Assembly: GCA_021781695.1 (NCBI GenBank)
Contig: JAJXWG010000020.1
Span: forward strand, 1 to 14,754
Length of the DNA stretch: 14,754 bases
From: Pseudomonadota bacterium
Lineage (GTDB): Bacteria; Pseudomonadota; Gammaproteobacteria; Burkholderiales; Gallionellaceae
Direction: 5' to 3'
Part shown: positions 6,348-13,635 of the stretch, piece after piece
Layout of the letters: each line of letters opens with the position of its first letter
How positions within the stretch are numbered: the stretch's first letter is position 1
Made by a program: the position numbers and the translations under genes
Notes under the pieces: generated by a model
The model's database searches: none
What the model was told of the DNA's origin: nothing
What the model saw: the letters and a program-made list of their open reading frames with translations, nothing else

Positions 6348-8762
6348 TCAGGTTTCCGATCCATGCAGCGGCACCGGTTTGTGTATGTGGTAACCCTGCG
6401 CATAGTTCACGCCGATTTCACGAAGCTTGTCCAGCAAGGTTTCATTCTCGACAAACTCCGCGATGGTTTTTATACCCATTACATGGCCGATATGGTTGAT
6501 CGATTCCACCATCGCTAGATCAACCGGATCGTTCACCATGTCCTTGATGAACGAGCCGTCGATTTTCAGGAAGTCCACATCCAGATTTTTCAGGTAGGAA
6601 TAGGATGACATGCCGCTGCCGAAATCATCCAGCGCAAAACTGCATCCGCGCGCCTTGAGCGAATTGATGAATTCCATGGCCTGGCCGATGTTGGCGATGG
6701 CGGCTGTTTCCGTGATTTCCAGGCAGATGCGTTCTGGGGAAATCCCGGTTTGATCCAGCTGATCCAGCAGGTATCCCAGAAACAGTTCATCGCTCAGCGA
6801 TTGCCCGGAAATGTTGATGGAGAGCGAATGGGGGCGGTTGTTCTTGCTTAACGGATGTGCCTGCAACCATGCCAGAGAATGCTTGAAGACCCAGCGGTCT
6901 ATCAGTGGCATGATGCTGTATCGCTCTGCAGCAGGGATGAAAGCCATGGGCGGTATGATGCTGCCATCGGTGTCTTCCATGCGCAGCAGTATTTCGGCGT
7001 GATCGGTAGTGCTTTCGGATGCAATGGCTACTATATCCTGGCGGTACAACAACAGGCGATTTTCGTCCATCGCCTTGTGTATTCTGGGCACCCACTGCAT
7101 CTCGCCGTATTTTTTGCCCCGTCTTTCATCGCCTAAGAACACCTGGATGCGATTGCGGCCGCTATCTTTTGCGACATAGCAGGCGGCATCCGCGGCGCTC
7201 ATCACTTCTGCAGAATTCTCGCTTGCCGCAGTCACTGGCACTAGGCCTATGCTCACACCCACCTGAAAAATCTTGTCGTCCCAGATGAACCTGAAGTCGG
7301 AAACGAGAGTGAGGAAAGTTTCTGCAACCTTCTTGCCGTATTCGACATCGCATCCCACGAGCAGCACGCCGAATTCGTCCCCGCCCAAGCGGGCCAGCAC
7401 GTCGTTCTTGCGTATCTTGTGGCCCAGCAGTACGGCGAGCTGCAATAACAGTTTGTCGCCTGCACTGTGCCCGCAGGTGTCGTTGACGATCTTGAATTGA
7501 TCCAGATCCAGATAGAGCAGCACATGCTGGCGTCCGGTCAGCTTTGCATTCTCAAGCAGTTCGACGAGCCTGTTGTCGAATTCGCGGCGGTTATACAGTC
7601 CGGTCAATGCATCGTGCCCTGCCTGGTAGGAGAGCTGATAGGCAAGCTTGCGCGCCTGGCTCACATCCTGGCAGACCATCACGACGCCGATGATCTTTCC
7701 CTGGTCGTTGTGCATGGGTGCGGCGGTGGCTTCGATGGCGATGGACTCGCCATCCCGGCGCAGCAATGATGCATGTGTGGTCAGGGTTTCCACCCTGTTG
7801 TTTTCAAGGCATAGCTGCACAGGTGTCAGCAGCGGCAGGCCGCTGTTCTCCTGCACGATCTTGATGATGGTGTTAAGCGGCAGGCCATGAGCCTCGGTGT
7901 TTTCCCAGCCTGTGATGCGTTCGGCAACCGGATTCAGGTATTGCACCTCGCCATTGGCATTGGTCGTGATGACGGCTTCTGCGATGGATTTTAGCGTGAC
8001 CTCGGCGCGCTCCTTTTCCCGGGAAAGGGCTGCCTCGGAAATGGTTGCGCGTTTAAGTGCTTCGCTCAGTTCCCTTTGCTGCACTGCGATGGCATCGAGC
8101 GCCTTGTTGATGAATTTGGACAAAAAACCGAATTCGTCCCGGTTGGTTTCATCAAAGCGCGAGTCTGAGTGGCCTTCCGCGAAAGCCTTTGCCGTTTCCA
8201 CCATTCTGGAAAAAGGGCGCGACAGAAGTTCATTGAGGATCTTTTGCATCACCAAGGCATATACGACGACCATCAGCCCGATGGCGATCAGGATTTCCTT
8301 GCGCTCTTTCGACAGCGTATCTTTAAGCTTGGGAAAGTATGCGTTAAGTGTCACGTTTGCATTATCAGGCGCATTTGGCAGGTGGATGTGCAGAGTGACG
8401 ATATCCTGATTCGGATGCTTGTTGCCGATCAGCAGTGTTTCGTCCTGGCTTGAGAGTTCAATCGCCTCAAAGCGAAACTGAGATTGCAGTTTTGCGATGG
8501 TCTGGATCAGGCTGTCGTGGTTGTTTCGCAGAAGCGGGGGCACGGCATGCTGCTGCAGAATGCCCTCTATCCTCATCTGGGCGATGATCGTATCGTCTTC
8601 CTGCAACGCTGCGCGTTCGCTTTTTTTCCCCTGAATGATGAAAAGTGCGGTCAGAACACCGATCAGCAAAGTCCCCCAGAAGACAATGCCGGTAATCTTG
8701 GTTGGCAAATTGCCCGGATCGGATTCTATTTCGATCTTGGTGGCATTTGCCGGATTGATCAT
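6348..8762 (-). CDS. Membrane GGDEF-EAL c-di-GMP signalling protein with HAMP and PAS
   Basis: An 804-residue c-di-GMP enzyme. Order: cytoplasmic tail; TM1 ~23-43; periplasmic sensor ~44-156 of no recognised family; TM2 ~157-175; HAMP ~176-230; short coiled coil; PAS ~255-370 (SIAEAVITTNANGEVQYLN); GGDEF ~378-545; EAL ~555-800. The cyclase motif is intact (RLGGDEFGVLL, GGDEF 460-464), with an inhibitory I-site RxxD at R451-D454. The phosphodiesterase motif reads AEILLR, so EAL has become EIL, but the metal and catalytic residues are all present: E590, N650, E682, D712/D713, K733, E769 and Q789 (QGYHIHKP). Both activities are therefore plausible; many such hybrids act mainly as phosphodiesterases, with GGDEF binding GTP. 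The start ATG overlaps the TGA of the upstream DUF2892-like gene (ATGA, 8759-8762), which indicates translational coupling and a likely functional pairing. The only Shine-Dalgarno is a weak AAGG ten bases upstream. Confidence 0.96.
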   Translation of the reverse strand: MINPANATKIEIESDPGNLPTKITGIVFWGTLLIGVLTALFIIQGKKSERAALQEDDTIIAQMRIEGILQQHAVPPLLRNNHDSLIQTIAKLQSQFRFEAIELSSQDETLLIGNKHPNQDIVTLHIHLPNAPDNANVTLNAYFPKLKDTLSKERKEILIAIGLMVVVYALVMQKILNELLSRPFSRMVETAKAFAEGHSDSRFDETNRDEFGFLSKFINKALDAIAVQQRELSEALKRATISEAALSREKERAEVTLKSIAEAVITTNANGEVQYLNPVAERITGWENTEAHGLPLNTIIKIVQENSGLPLLTPVQLCLENNRVETLTTHASLLRRDGESIAIEATAAPMHNDQGKIIGVVMVCQDVSQARKLAYQLSYQAGHDALTGLYNRREFDNRLVELLENAKLTGRQHVLLYLDLDQFKIVNDTCGHSAGDKLLLQLAVLLGHKIRKNDVLARLGGDEFGVLLVGCDVEYGKKVAETFLTLVSDFRFIWDDKIFQVGVSIGLVPVTAASENSAEVMSAADAACYVAKDSGRNRIQVFLGDERRGKKYGEMQWVPRIHKAMDENRLLLYRQDIVAIASESTTDHAEILLRMEDTDGSIIPPMAFIPAAERYSIMPLIDRWVFKHSLAWLQAHPLSKNNRPHSLSINISGQSLSDELFLGYLLDQLDQTGISPERICLEITETAAIANIGQAMEFINSLKARGCSFALDDFGSGMSSYSYLKNLDVDFLKIDGSFIKDMVNDPVDLAMVESINHIGHVMGIKTIAEFVENETLLDKLREIGVNYAQGYHIHKPVPLHGSET

Positions 8763-9139
8763 TTACAACCAACCTTTTTCATTGCGATCAACCCAGGGCA
8801 GACATCGCTAGCACCCGCCCCAAAAATCACGAATGCCAAAAACCAGGGCACGAACCAGAGCTGTTCGGGAAAGAATACATAGGTGAGCAGGAAGGCGAGG
8901 CCTACCATCAGTCGCCAGATGCGCTCTGCCTCGAGAGAGATCTTGCAGTTCGAAGCCGCATTGACATCCGTTTTTGGAGAAATGCCGAGCAGTTTGTTGA
9001 CCAATAGCGGAATGCGCCAGTTGGTGATGCCCTCCAGTATCATCAGGCCTGTCAGAAAATAAACCAGATTGTTGATGCTGAAATAAAGTGCGATCAGCAT
9101 CACGCTGCCATAGATCAGGCGATATAAGCGGTCCGTCAT
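8759..9139 (-). CDS. Small DUF2892-like inner-membrane protein, internally duplicated
   Basis: A 126-residue integral membrane protein with about four hydrophobic segments (~7-20, 23-38, 76-90, 93-110). It resembles the DUF2892/YgaP-type membrane domain, for which I know no settled biochemical role. Two halves look alike. Residues 4-52 start RLYRLIYG and end LLVNKLLG; residues 73-124 start RIWRLMVG and end LIAMKKVG. Only the second half keeps the Cys-Pro (DVCPG, C114); the first has WRIP at that place. Further cysteines are C65 and C125. The ATG at 9139 is chosen over an in-frame ATG at 9205, because GGAG sits eight bases before it and the predicted transcription start near 9202 lies at or inside the longer form. 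It is coupled by ATGA to the GGDEF-EAL gene and may be its membrane partner or sensor (inference). Confidence 0.75.
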   Translation of the reverse strand: MTDRLYRLIYGSVMLIALYFSINNLVYFLTGLMILEGITNWRIPLLVNKLLGISPKTDVNAASNCKISLEAERIWRLMVGLAFLLTYVFFPEQLWFVPWFLAFVIFGAGASDVCPGLIAMKKVGCK

Positions 9140-9147
9140 ATTTTCTT

Positions 9148-9153
9148 CTCCCC
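9148..9153 (-). promoter_or_regulatory. Ribosome-binding site deciding the DUF2892-like start
   Basis: GGGGAG, read on the minus strand, lies eight bases upstream of the ATG at 9139-9137. It is one of the strongest Shine-Dalgarno matches in the window. No comparable site precedes the upstream in-frame ATG at 9205, so it favours the 126-residue product. Confidence 0.75.
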
Positions 9154-9208
9154 CGTTAAGCCACTTTGATGAGCGGTCTGTAATATTTGATCCGATTGCG
9201 GACAAATC

Positions 9209-9237
9209 ATCATACTATTTAAAAGTTCAACTCTCAA
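9209..9237 (-). promoter_or_regulatory. Sigma70-type promoter for the DUF2892-like/GGDEF-EAL pair
   Basis: On the minus strand, TTGAGA (9237-9232) and TATGAT (9214-9209) are separated by exactly 17 bases, each matching five of six consensus bases. The spacer is AT-rich. The -35 box overlaps the stop codon of the TatD-family gene (9236-9234). Transcription would start near 9202 and give a leader of about 60 bases before the ATG at 9139. It is the best promoter match I found in the window and implies independent expression of the two downstream genes. I see no clear operator next to it. Confidence 0.65.
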
Positions 9238-10004
9238 GCAGGTATCCTGTTCAATATGGACAACGCATTTTCACTGGTGGACTGGGCAAGCGTTTCGGGC
9301 GATATGCAGCGCAATCCGGCCAGAATCTCCGCGATGCGCGGCAGGTATTCTGGTTTGTTTGGCTGATCGCGTTGCAGGAATGCGGGCGGCATGTCGGGTG
9401 CATCGGTTTCCAGAACAATAGAGCTCAGCGGCAGATTTCTGAAAAGACTGTGCAAGCGTGTGGCGCGAGTATAGGTCGCAGCGCCGCCGAAACCCAGCTT
9501 GAAGCCCAGCTTGATGAACTCCTCTGCCTGATGAACACTGCCGTTGAACGCATGCGCGATCCCGCCGCGCACCTTCATCCTGCGCAAATGCTTGAGCACC
9601 GTATCCTGCGCGCGGCGTATATGCAGCAAGACCGGAAGATCGAATTCGCGCGCCAGCTTGAGTTGTTCGATGAAATAATATTCCTGTTTCTCCTGGTCGT
9701 ATTTTTCGATAAAAAAATCCAGGCCGATCTCGCCGACTGCGACAGGCAGGCGATCTTTCAGGTAATCGCGCAAGATACAGAGGTCTTCTGGCATTGCAGC
9801 GTCCGTGTACATGGGGTGTATGCCGTAAGCGGGAAAACATCCTGAGAGTTCCGAGCATAGGCGGGAAACAGCGGCGAAATTTTTGTGTCCGACAGACGGC
9901 ACCACGATGCGCCTGACGCCGGCGGATTGCGCAGAGAGCACGAGTGTTTTCTGATTGTCGCCAAACTCGGCAGCGTCCAGATGGCAGTGCGTGTCTGTCA
10001 GCAT
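9234..10004 (-). CDS. TatD-family metal-dependent hydrolase (YjjV-like)
   Basis: A 256-residue TIM-barrel hydrolase of the TatD family, metal-dependent enzymes associated with DNA 3'-end processing and repair. The metal ligands appear in order: H6 and H8 in DTHCHLD, E92 in GEIGLD, H128 in LLHIR, H151 in AHAFNGS and D201 in LETDAPD. GIHP at 61-64 is also typical. The C-terminal LETDAPDMPP followed by QPNKPEYLPR resembles the E. coli YjjV branch more than TatD itself; this is judged from memory of the family. The length is normal (255-265). The ATG lies one base after the stop of the oxidoreductase gene (TGA C ATG), so the two form an operon. Only a weak GGA precedes the ATG, in keeping with translational coupling. 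Confidence 0.94.
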   Translation of the reverse strand: MLTDTHCHLDAAEFGDNQKTLVLSAQSAGVRRIVVPSVGHKNFAAVSRLCSELSGCFPAYGIHPMYTDAAMPEDLCILRDYLKDRLPVAVGEIGLDFFIEKYDQEKQEYYFIEQLKLAREFDLPVLLHIRRAQDTVLKHLRRMKVRGGIAHAFNGSVHQAEEFIKLGFKLGFGGAATYTRATRLHSLFRNLPLSSIVLETDAPDMPPAFLQRDQPNKPEYLPRIAEILAGLRCISPETLAQSTSENALSILNRIPA

Positions 10005-10005
10005 G

Positions 10006-11007
10006 TCAGTCCATCGTCAGGATGATCTTGCCTGTGATGCCGCCTGATTCCATCAATCGGTGCGCTGTGGCCGCCTCTTCGAGAGGGAAGCGGTGCGTGA
10101 CCAGCACGCCGAGCTCGCCTGCCTCGACCCTGTGCGCGCAGTCTTCGAGTATCCTGCGCTGGCGAATGCGCTCATCAGGCTGGTTCATGACTTGCGGGGC
10201 GAGCATCAGTTCATAGCATATCGACAGATTGCGCAGTCTGGCAAGTTGTGCATCTGCAAGCGACAGCGCTGTCGAAAGCAGCGTGACCACCTTGCCGCCG
10301 ACTTTTGCAGCATGCAAGGAACGCAGGAAAGTGTCGCCGCCTACTGTGTCGAATACCACGTCAGCGCCTTTTCCATCCGTCCACTTGAGCGTTTCCTCGA
10401 CGAAATCCTGTTCCTTGTAATGGATGATCTTTTCGGCACCCAGCGCATGTGCGAGGCCCGCCTTTTTTTCATCCCCCACGGTGACCGCGATGTGTGCGCC
10501 CAGATGGTGGGCAAGCTGCACGGCAATGTGCCCCGTTCCCCCGGCTGCTGCGTGTATGAGTATCGTCTGTCCTGGCGCCAGGCTTGCACGGTCATGCAAG
10601 GCTTCCCAGTCCGTGATGCATGCCAGGGGCAGCGCGGCTGCATCCTGCAAGGGTATGTTGGCAGGGCTCATGGCGCAATAGTCTTCATGCAGCGTGGTAT
10701 ATTCGGCATAGCTTCCAGGTTCGTCGCCTATGCCGCCGTTGCAGAAATACACCGCATCGCCGGCCTTGAAGCGTGTCACTTCGCTGCCGATTTCCTCAAT
10801 CAGTCCTGCGCCGTCGCAACCCAATATCGCGGGCAATTTATCCGGATGATATACCGGTTTTGCGCGCAGCTTGGTGTCCAGCGGATTGATGCCGGCGGCG
10901 GCCAGTCTCACGCGCACATGGCGCGCGGATGGCAGCATGGGCTTGGCAATTTCGGAAATTTTCAGCACGCTGGCATCGCCAGCGGCATTCATCAGGATGG
11001 CTTTCAT
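10006..11007 (-). CDS. Quinone oxidoreductase-type MDR family protein
   Basis: A 333-residue member of the medium-chain dehydrogenase/reductase superfamily, in the NADPH:quinone oxidoreductase (zeta-crystallin) branch. The N-terminal GroES-like domain (~1-125) includes GINPLDTKLR and ILGCDGAGLIEEIG. The Rossmann fold carries the dinucleotide-binding motif AAAGGTGHIAVQLA (153-166), and the protein ends in the typical GGITGKIIL. The four-cysteine structural zinc lobe and the catalytic zinc set of alcohol dehydrogenases are absent, so it should be zinc-independent. The likely reaction is NAD(P)H-dependent reduction of a quinone or an enone; the real substrate is unknown. AAGG about nine bases before the ATG supports this start. 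It is divergent from aroC and is the first gene of a minus-strand run with the TatD-family gene. Confidence 0.9.
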   Translation of the reverse strand: MKAILMNAAGDASVLKISEIAKPMLPSARHVRVRLAAAGINPLDTKLRAKPVYHPDKLPAILGCDGAGLIEEIGSEVTRFKAGDAVYFCNGGIGDEPGSYAEYTTLHEDYCAMSPANIPLQDAAALPLACITDWEALHDRASLAPGQTILIHAAAGGTGHIAVQLAHHLGAHIAVTVGDEKKAGLAHALGAEKIIHYKEQDFVEETLKWTDGKGADVVFDTVGGDTFLRSLHAAKVGGKVVTLLSTALSLADAQLARLRNLSICYELMLAPQVMNQPDERIRQRRILEDCAHRVEAGELGVLVTHRFPLEEAATAHRLMESGGITGKIILTMD

Positions 11008-11098
11008 TTACGGCGCCTTGTGTTCTTGTGCAGGGGCGAATTTTTTGCAGCATGCAGAGCTATGTTAAACTCTGTTCACTTTTTTTGCGAGATACACC
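11008..11098. promoter_or_regulatory. Divergent promoter region between the oxidoreductase and aroC
   Basis: These 91 bases must carry the promoters for both divergent genes unless transcripts come from further away. Toward aroC, an extended -10-like TGTTAAACT lies at 11063-11071 and would give a leader of about 20 bases. The best -35-like sequence, TTGCAG at 11045-11050, is only 15 bases away, so the match is imperfect. An inverted repeat CAGAG-N10-CTCTG (11055-11074) surrounds this element and could be an operator or chance. No clear minus-strand promoter was found. Confidence 0.4.
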
Positions 11099-12205
11099 AT
11101 GTCAGGAAATACATTCGGCACTCTTTTTGCGGTCACCTCGTTTGGCGAGTCGCATGGCGCGGCGATCGGCTGTGTGGTGGATGGATGCCCGCCTGGGATG
11201 GCGCTGACCGAAGCGGACATCCAGCATGATCTGGATCGCCGCAAGCCCGGTACATCGCGGCATGTGACGCAGCGCCGAGAATCGGACAGGGTTGAAATTT
11301 TATCGGGTGTATTTGAAGGCAGGACTACCGGGACGCCGATCGCGCTTCTGATCCGCAACGAGGATCAGCGCAGCAAGGATTACGGCAATATCGGCCAGAC
11401 CTTCCGCCCGGGGCATGCCGATTACACCTACACGCAAAAATATGGTTTTCGCGATCATCGCGGTGGCGGCCGCTCATCGGCAAGGGAGACTGCGGTGCGG
11501 GTGGCGGCTGGTGCCATCGCAAAAAAATGGCTGTCTGAACGCCATGGCGTGCTGATACGCGGCTATCTTTCACAGCTGGGCGAAATCGAAATGCCTTTCA
11601 AGAGTTGGGAGGGCGTGAACGACAACCCTTTTTTCTCGGCTGATCCATCTCTGGTCCCGGCTCTGGAGGATTACATGGACGCGCTGCGCAAGTCCGGGGA
11701 CTCCATAGGCGCGAAGCTCACAGTGGTGGCTGAAAATGTGCCGGTGGGCTGGGGGGAGCCTGTATACGACAGGCTGGATGCGGAGATCGCCTATGCGTTG
11801 ATGGGAATCAATGCGGCCAAAGGGGTTGAGATAGGTGCCGGCTTTTCGTGTGTGACGCAAAAGGGAACCGAGCATGGCGACGAGATGACGCCGGAAGGAT
11901 TTCTTTCCAACAATGCGGGCGGCATACTGGGCGGCATTTCAACCGGACAGGACATCGTGGCGCATCTGGCCATCAAGCCCACCTCCAGCATCCGCATCCC
12001 GCGCCGTTCGGTCAATCTGCAGGGCGAGCCCGTGATGGTCGAGACGCATGGACGTCATGATCCCTGCGTGGGCATACGCGCAACTCCCATCGCGGAGGCG
12101 ATGCTGGCGCTGGTGCTGATAGACCATGCGCTGCGCCACCGTGCGCAGAATGCGGATGTGGTGTGTGCGACGCCGAAAATTCCCGGAAACAGTAATATTA
12201 TTTGA
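11099..12205 (+). CDS. aroC: Chorismate synthase
   Basis: AroC converts 5-enolpyruvylshikimate-3-phosphate to chorismate, the last step of the shikimate pathway. It needs reduced FMN although the reaction is redox neutral. The 368 residues fit the family (about 360-370). Signatures: FGESHG with the catalytic His19; DLDRRKPG at ~44-51; the FMN/substrate motif HRGGGRSSARET at 120-131 with the second catalytic His; and NNAGGILGGISTGQDIV in the C-terminal third. The ATG is preceded by GAGA at a workable distance, and MSGNTFGTLF is the canonical N-terminus. It probably heads a two-gene unit, since the downstream small gene begins at or within 15 bases of its stop. Confidence 0.99.
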   Translation: MSGNTFGTLFAVTSFGESHGAAIGCVVDGCPPGMALTEADIQHDLDRRKPGTSRHVTQRRESDRVEILSGVFEGRTTGTPIALLIRNEDQRSKDYGNIGQTFRPGHADYTYTQKYGFRDHRGGGRSSARETAVRVAAGAIAKKWLSERHGVLIRGYLSQLGEIEMPFKSWEGVNDNPFFSADPSLVPALEDYMDALRKSGDSIGAKLTVVAENVPVGWGEPVYDRLDAEIAYALMGINAAKGVEIGAGFSCVTQKGTEHGDEMTPEGFLSNNAGGILGGISTGQDIVAHLAIKPTSSIRIPRRSVNLQGEPVMVETHGRHDPCVGIRATPIAEAMLALVLIDHALRHRAQNADVVCATPKIPGNSNII

Positions 12206-12216
12206 ATCCTGAACCT

Positions 12217-12693
12217 ATGATTGAATTCACGACGATAGTCACGCTGGCGATCCTGTTCCTGATCTTTTTCCGACCCGGCAAGACGCCGCCTTTGGAAAAT
12301 CCGCTGGTGATCGAGCGTCCCGGGCAATATCACATGACCTTGGCACCCCAGCTGAATCTGGCCCAGCCGTTCGTCGAGGAAGTGGCAAGCCGGTTGGGCA
12401 GTGCGGCATTGCCTGATTGCGATACGGTTTTTTTCGAGGTGAGGGACAGGCAGGTCACTGCGCATGGCTTTGATTTCTATCTGCTTGCCATCTCAAAGCG
12501 CAATGGAATGCTGCTCTTTCAGGCGGCACGCCCGTTGTCGAAAGACGCCAATCCTCTTCAAGTCATCCGCGAATTTTCGCAGGGAGTGCTGGCGCGTTTT
12601 CCTGGCGGCGGAGCTTTGGCGCCCTGTGAGGAAGTCGTCTCAATTGTGCAGGAGGCGGCGCAAGCGCGCGGCATAATGATCAGACTGCTCTGA
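12217..12693 (+). CDS. Small N-terminally anchored protein of unknown function
   Basis: A 158-residue protein I do not recognise. It has one hydrophobic segment at ~5-18 (TTIVTLAILFLIFF), then RPGK and a soluble remainder of mixed alpha/beta character (VFFEVRDRQVTAHGFDFYLL, then a helical C-terminus). It is probably inner-membrane anchored with a cytoplasmic domain by the positive-inside rule; a cleavable signal peptide is less likely because no cleavage motif follows. The start is ambiguous: ATG at 12217 is used here, but a TTG at 12202 that overlaps the aroC stop would add five residues. Neither has a strong Shine-Dalgarno, so translation may depend on coupling to aroC. The TGA stop abuts the stop of convergent trhO. 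Confidence 0.72.
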   Translation: MIEFTTIVTLAILFLIFFRPGKTPPLENPLVIERPGQYHMTLAPQLNLAQPFVEEVASRLGSAALPDCDTVFFEVRDRQVTAHGFDFYLLAISKRNGMLLFQAARPLSKDANPLQVIREFSQGVLARFPGGGALAPCEEVVSIVQEAAQARGIMIRLL

Positions 12694-13635
12694 TCAGATA
12701 CGTTTTTTCCGCCTGCCTATATGTGTCTCTTTGCGTTGTGCAGACAATGTCACCTGTTTTTGCCGTTCCATTGCGGCGGCGCGTTTTTCCTGAGTGAGGG
12801 TGTCAAAACAGCTCGGGCAGGAAACGCCCGCCTGGTACCTGGGTGATTTCTTTTCATCCATTGTGATCGGGCGCGAGCAGGCATAGCACAGTTCGTAGTG
12901 TCCGGGTGCCAGGCCTTGTCCTACCGCGACGCGCTGGTCGAACACAAAGCATTCGCCCTGCCAGAGGCTTTCTTCTTCGGGTACATTTTCCAGATATTTG
13001 AGTATCCCGCCCTGCAGGTGATAGACCTCGGAAAATCCCTGTTCCAGCATATAGGCTGATGCTTTTTCGCAGCGTATCCCGCCGGTGCAAAACATCGCGA
13101 TGCGCGGTTTGTTTGCGGGGTCTATGTTGTTTCTGACGTATTCCGGAAATTCGCGAAAGGTGGCGATGTGCGGGTCGAGCGCACCTTTGAAGGTGCCTAC
13201 CTTGACCTCGTAATCGTTGCGCGTGTCGATCAGCAGCACATCGGGATCGCTGATCAGCGCATTCCAGTCCTGGGGTTTGACGTATTGGCCGACCAGCTCG
13301 GCGGGGTTGATGCCGGGCACCCCCATGGTGACGATCTCTTTTTTAAGTTTGACCTTCATGCGATAAAACGGCGGTTTTTCGGCGGAGGATTCCTTGTGTT
13401 CCAGATCTGCCAAGCGCGGGTCGCGGTGCAAATATTCGAGTATCTGGTCTATGCTGCTGCGGGAGCCTGCGATCGTGCCATTGATGCCTTCGGCTGCTAG
13501 CAGCAGCGTGCCGGTGATGCCCAGTTCATCGCATCGTTCCAGCAGGGGGACGCGCATCGCGGCGAAATCCTGCAGTTTCACGAATTTGTAGAGCGCTGCG
13601 ACCACGATTCCAGTCAGTGCCTTATTCATCGACAT
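12694..13635 (-). CDS. trhO: tRNA uridine(34) hydroxylase TrhO (rhodanese family, YceA/UPF0176)
   Basis: TrhO introduces the 5-hydroxyl of ho5U at tRNA position 34 in an oxygen-dependent reaction; the modified base leads on to cmo5U or mo5U. The 313 residues contain the N-terminal UPF0176 domain (LLLAAEGINGTIAG at ~44-57) and a rhodanese domain whose loop reads CTGGIRCEKA, giving the catalytic C183 and the second conserved C189. The C-terminus has CxxC pairs (C250/C253 and C273/C276) suggestive of a metal site, then a very basic tail (IGRRKKRI). The start may be 13635 or the in-frame ATG at 13629. Either overlaps the end of the upstream glycosyltransferase gene (by 14 or 8 bases), and there is no clear Shine-Dalgarno, so translation is probably coupled. 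Confidence 0.95.
   Translation of the reverse strand: MSMNKALTGIVVAALYKFVKLQDFAAMRVPLLERCDELGITGTLLLAAEGINGTIAGSRSSIDQILEYLHRDPRLADLEHKESSAEKPPFYRMKVKLKKEIVTMGVPGINPAELVGQYVKPQDWNALISDPDVLLIDTRNDYEVKVGTFKGALDPHIATFREFPEYVRNNIDPANKPRIAMFCTGGIRCEKASAYMLEQGFSEVYHLQGGILKYLENVPEEESLWQGECFVFDQRVAVGQGLAPGHYELCYACSRPITMDEKKSPRYQAGVSCPSCFDTLTQEKRAAAMERQKQVTLSAQRKETHIGRRKKRI

Noticed and set aside
9140..9205. Longer N-terminus for the DUF2892-like protein
   Set aside because: The predicted transcription start near 9202 and the GGAG site before 9139 both favour the shorter form.
11055..11074. CAGAG-N10-CTCTG inverted repeat as a definite operator
   Set aside because: The arms are only five bases and no regulator is indicated. 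It is kept only as a note in the divergent promoter entry.
10060..11229. Long open frame (389 codons) on the plus strand, opposite the oxidoreductase and into aroC
   Set aside because: It is antisense to a gene with clear MDR motifs, shows no domain of its own and overlaps the aroC start in another frame. Long antisense frames are expected in GC-rich DNA.
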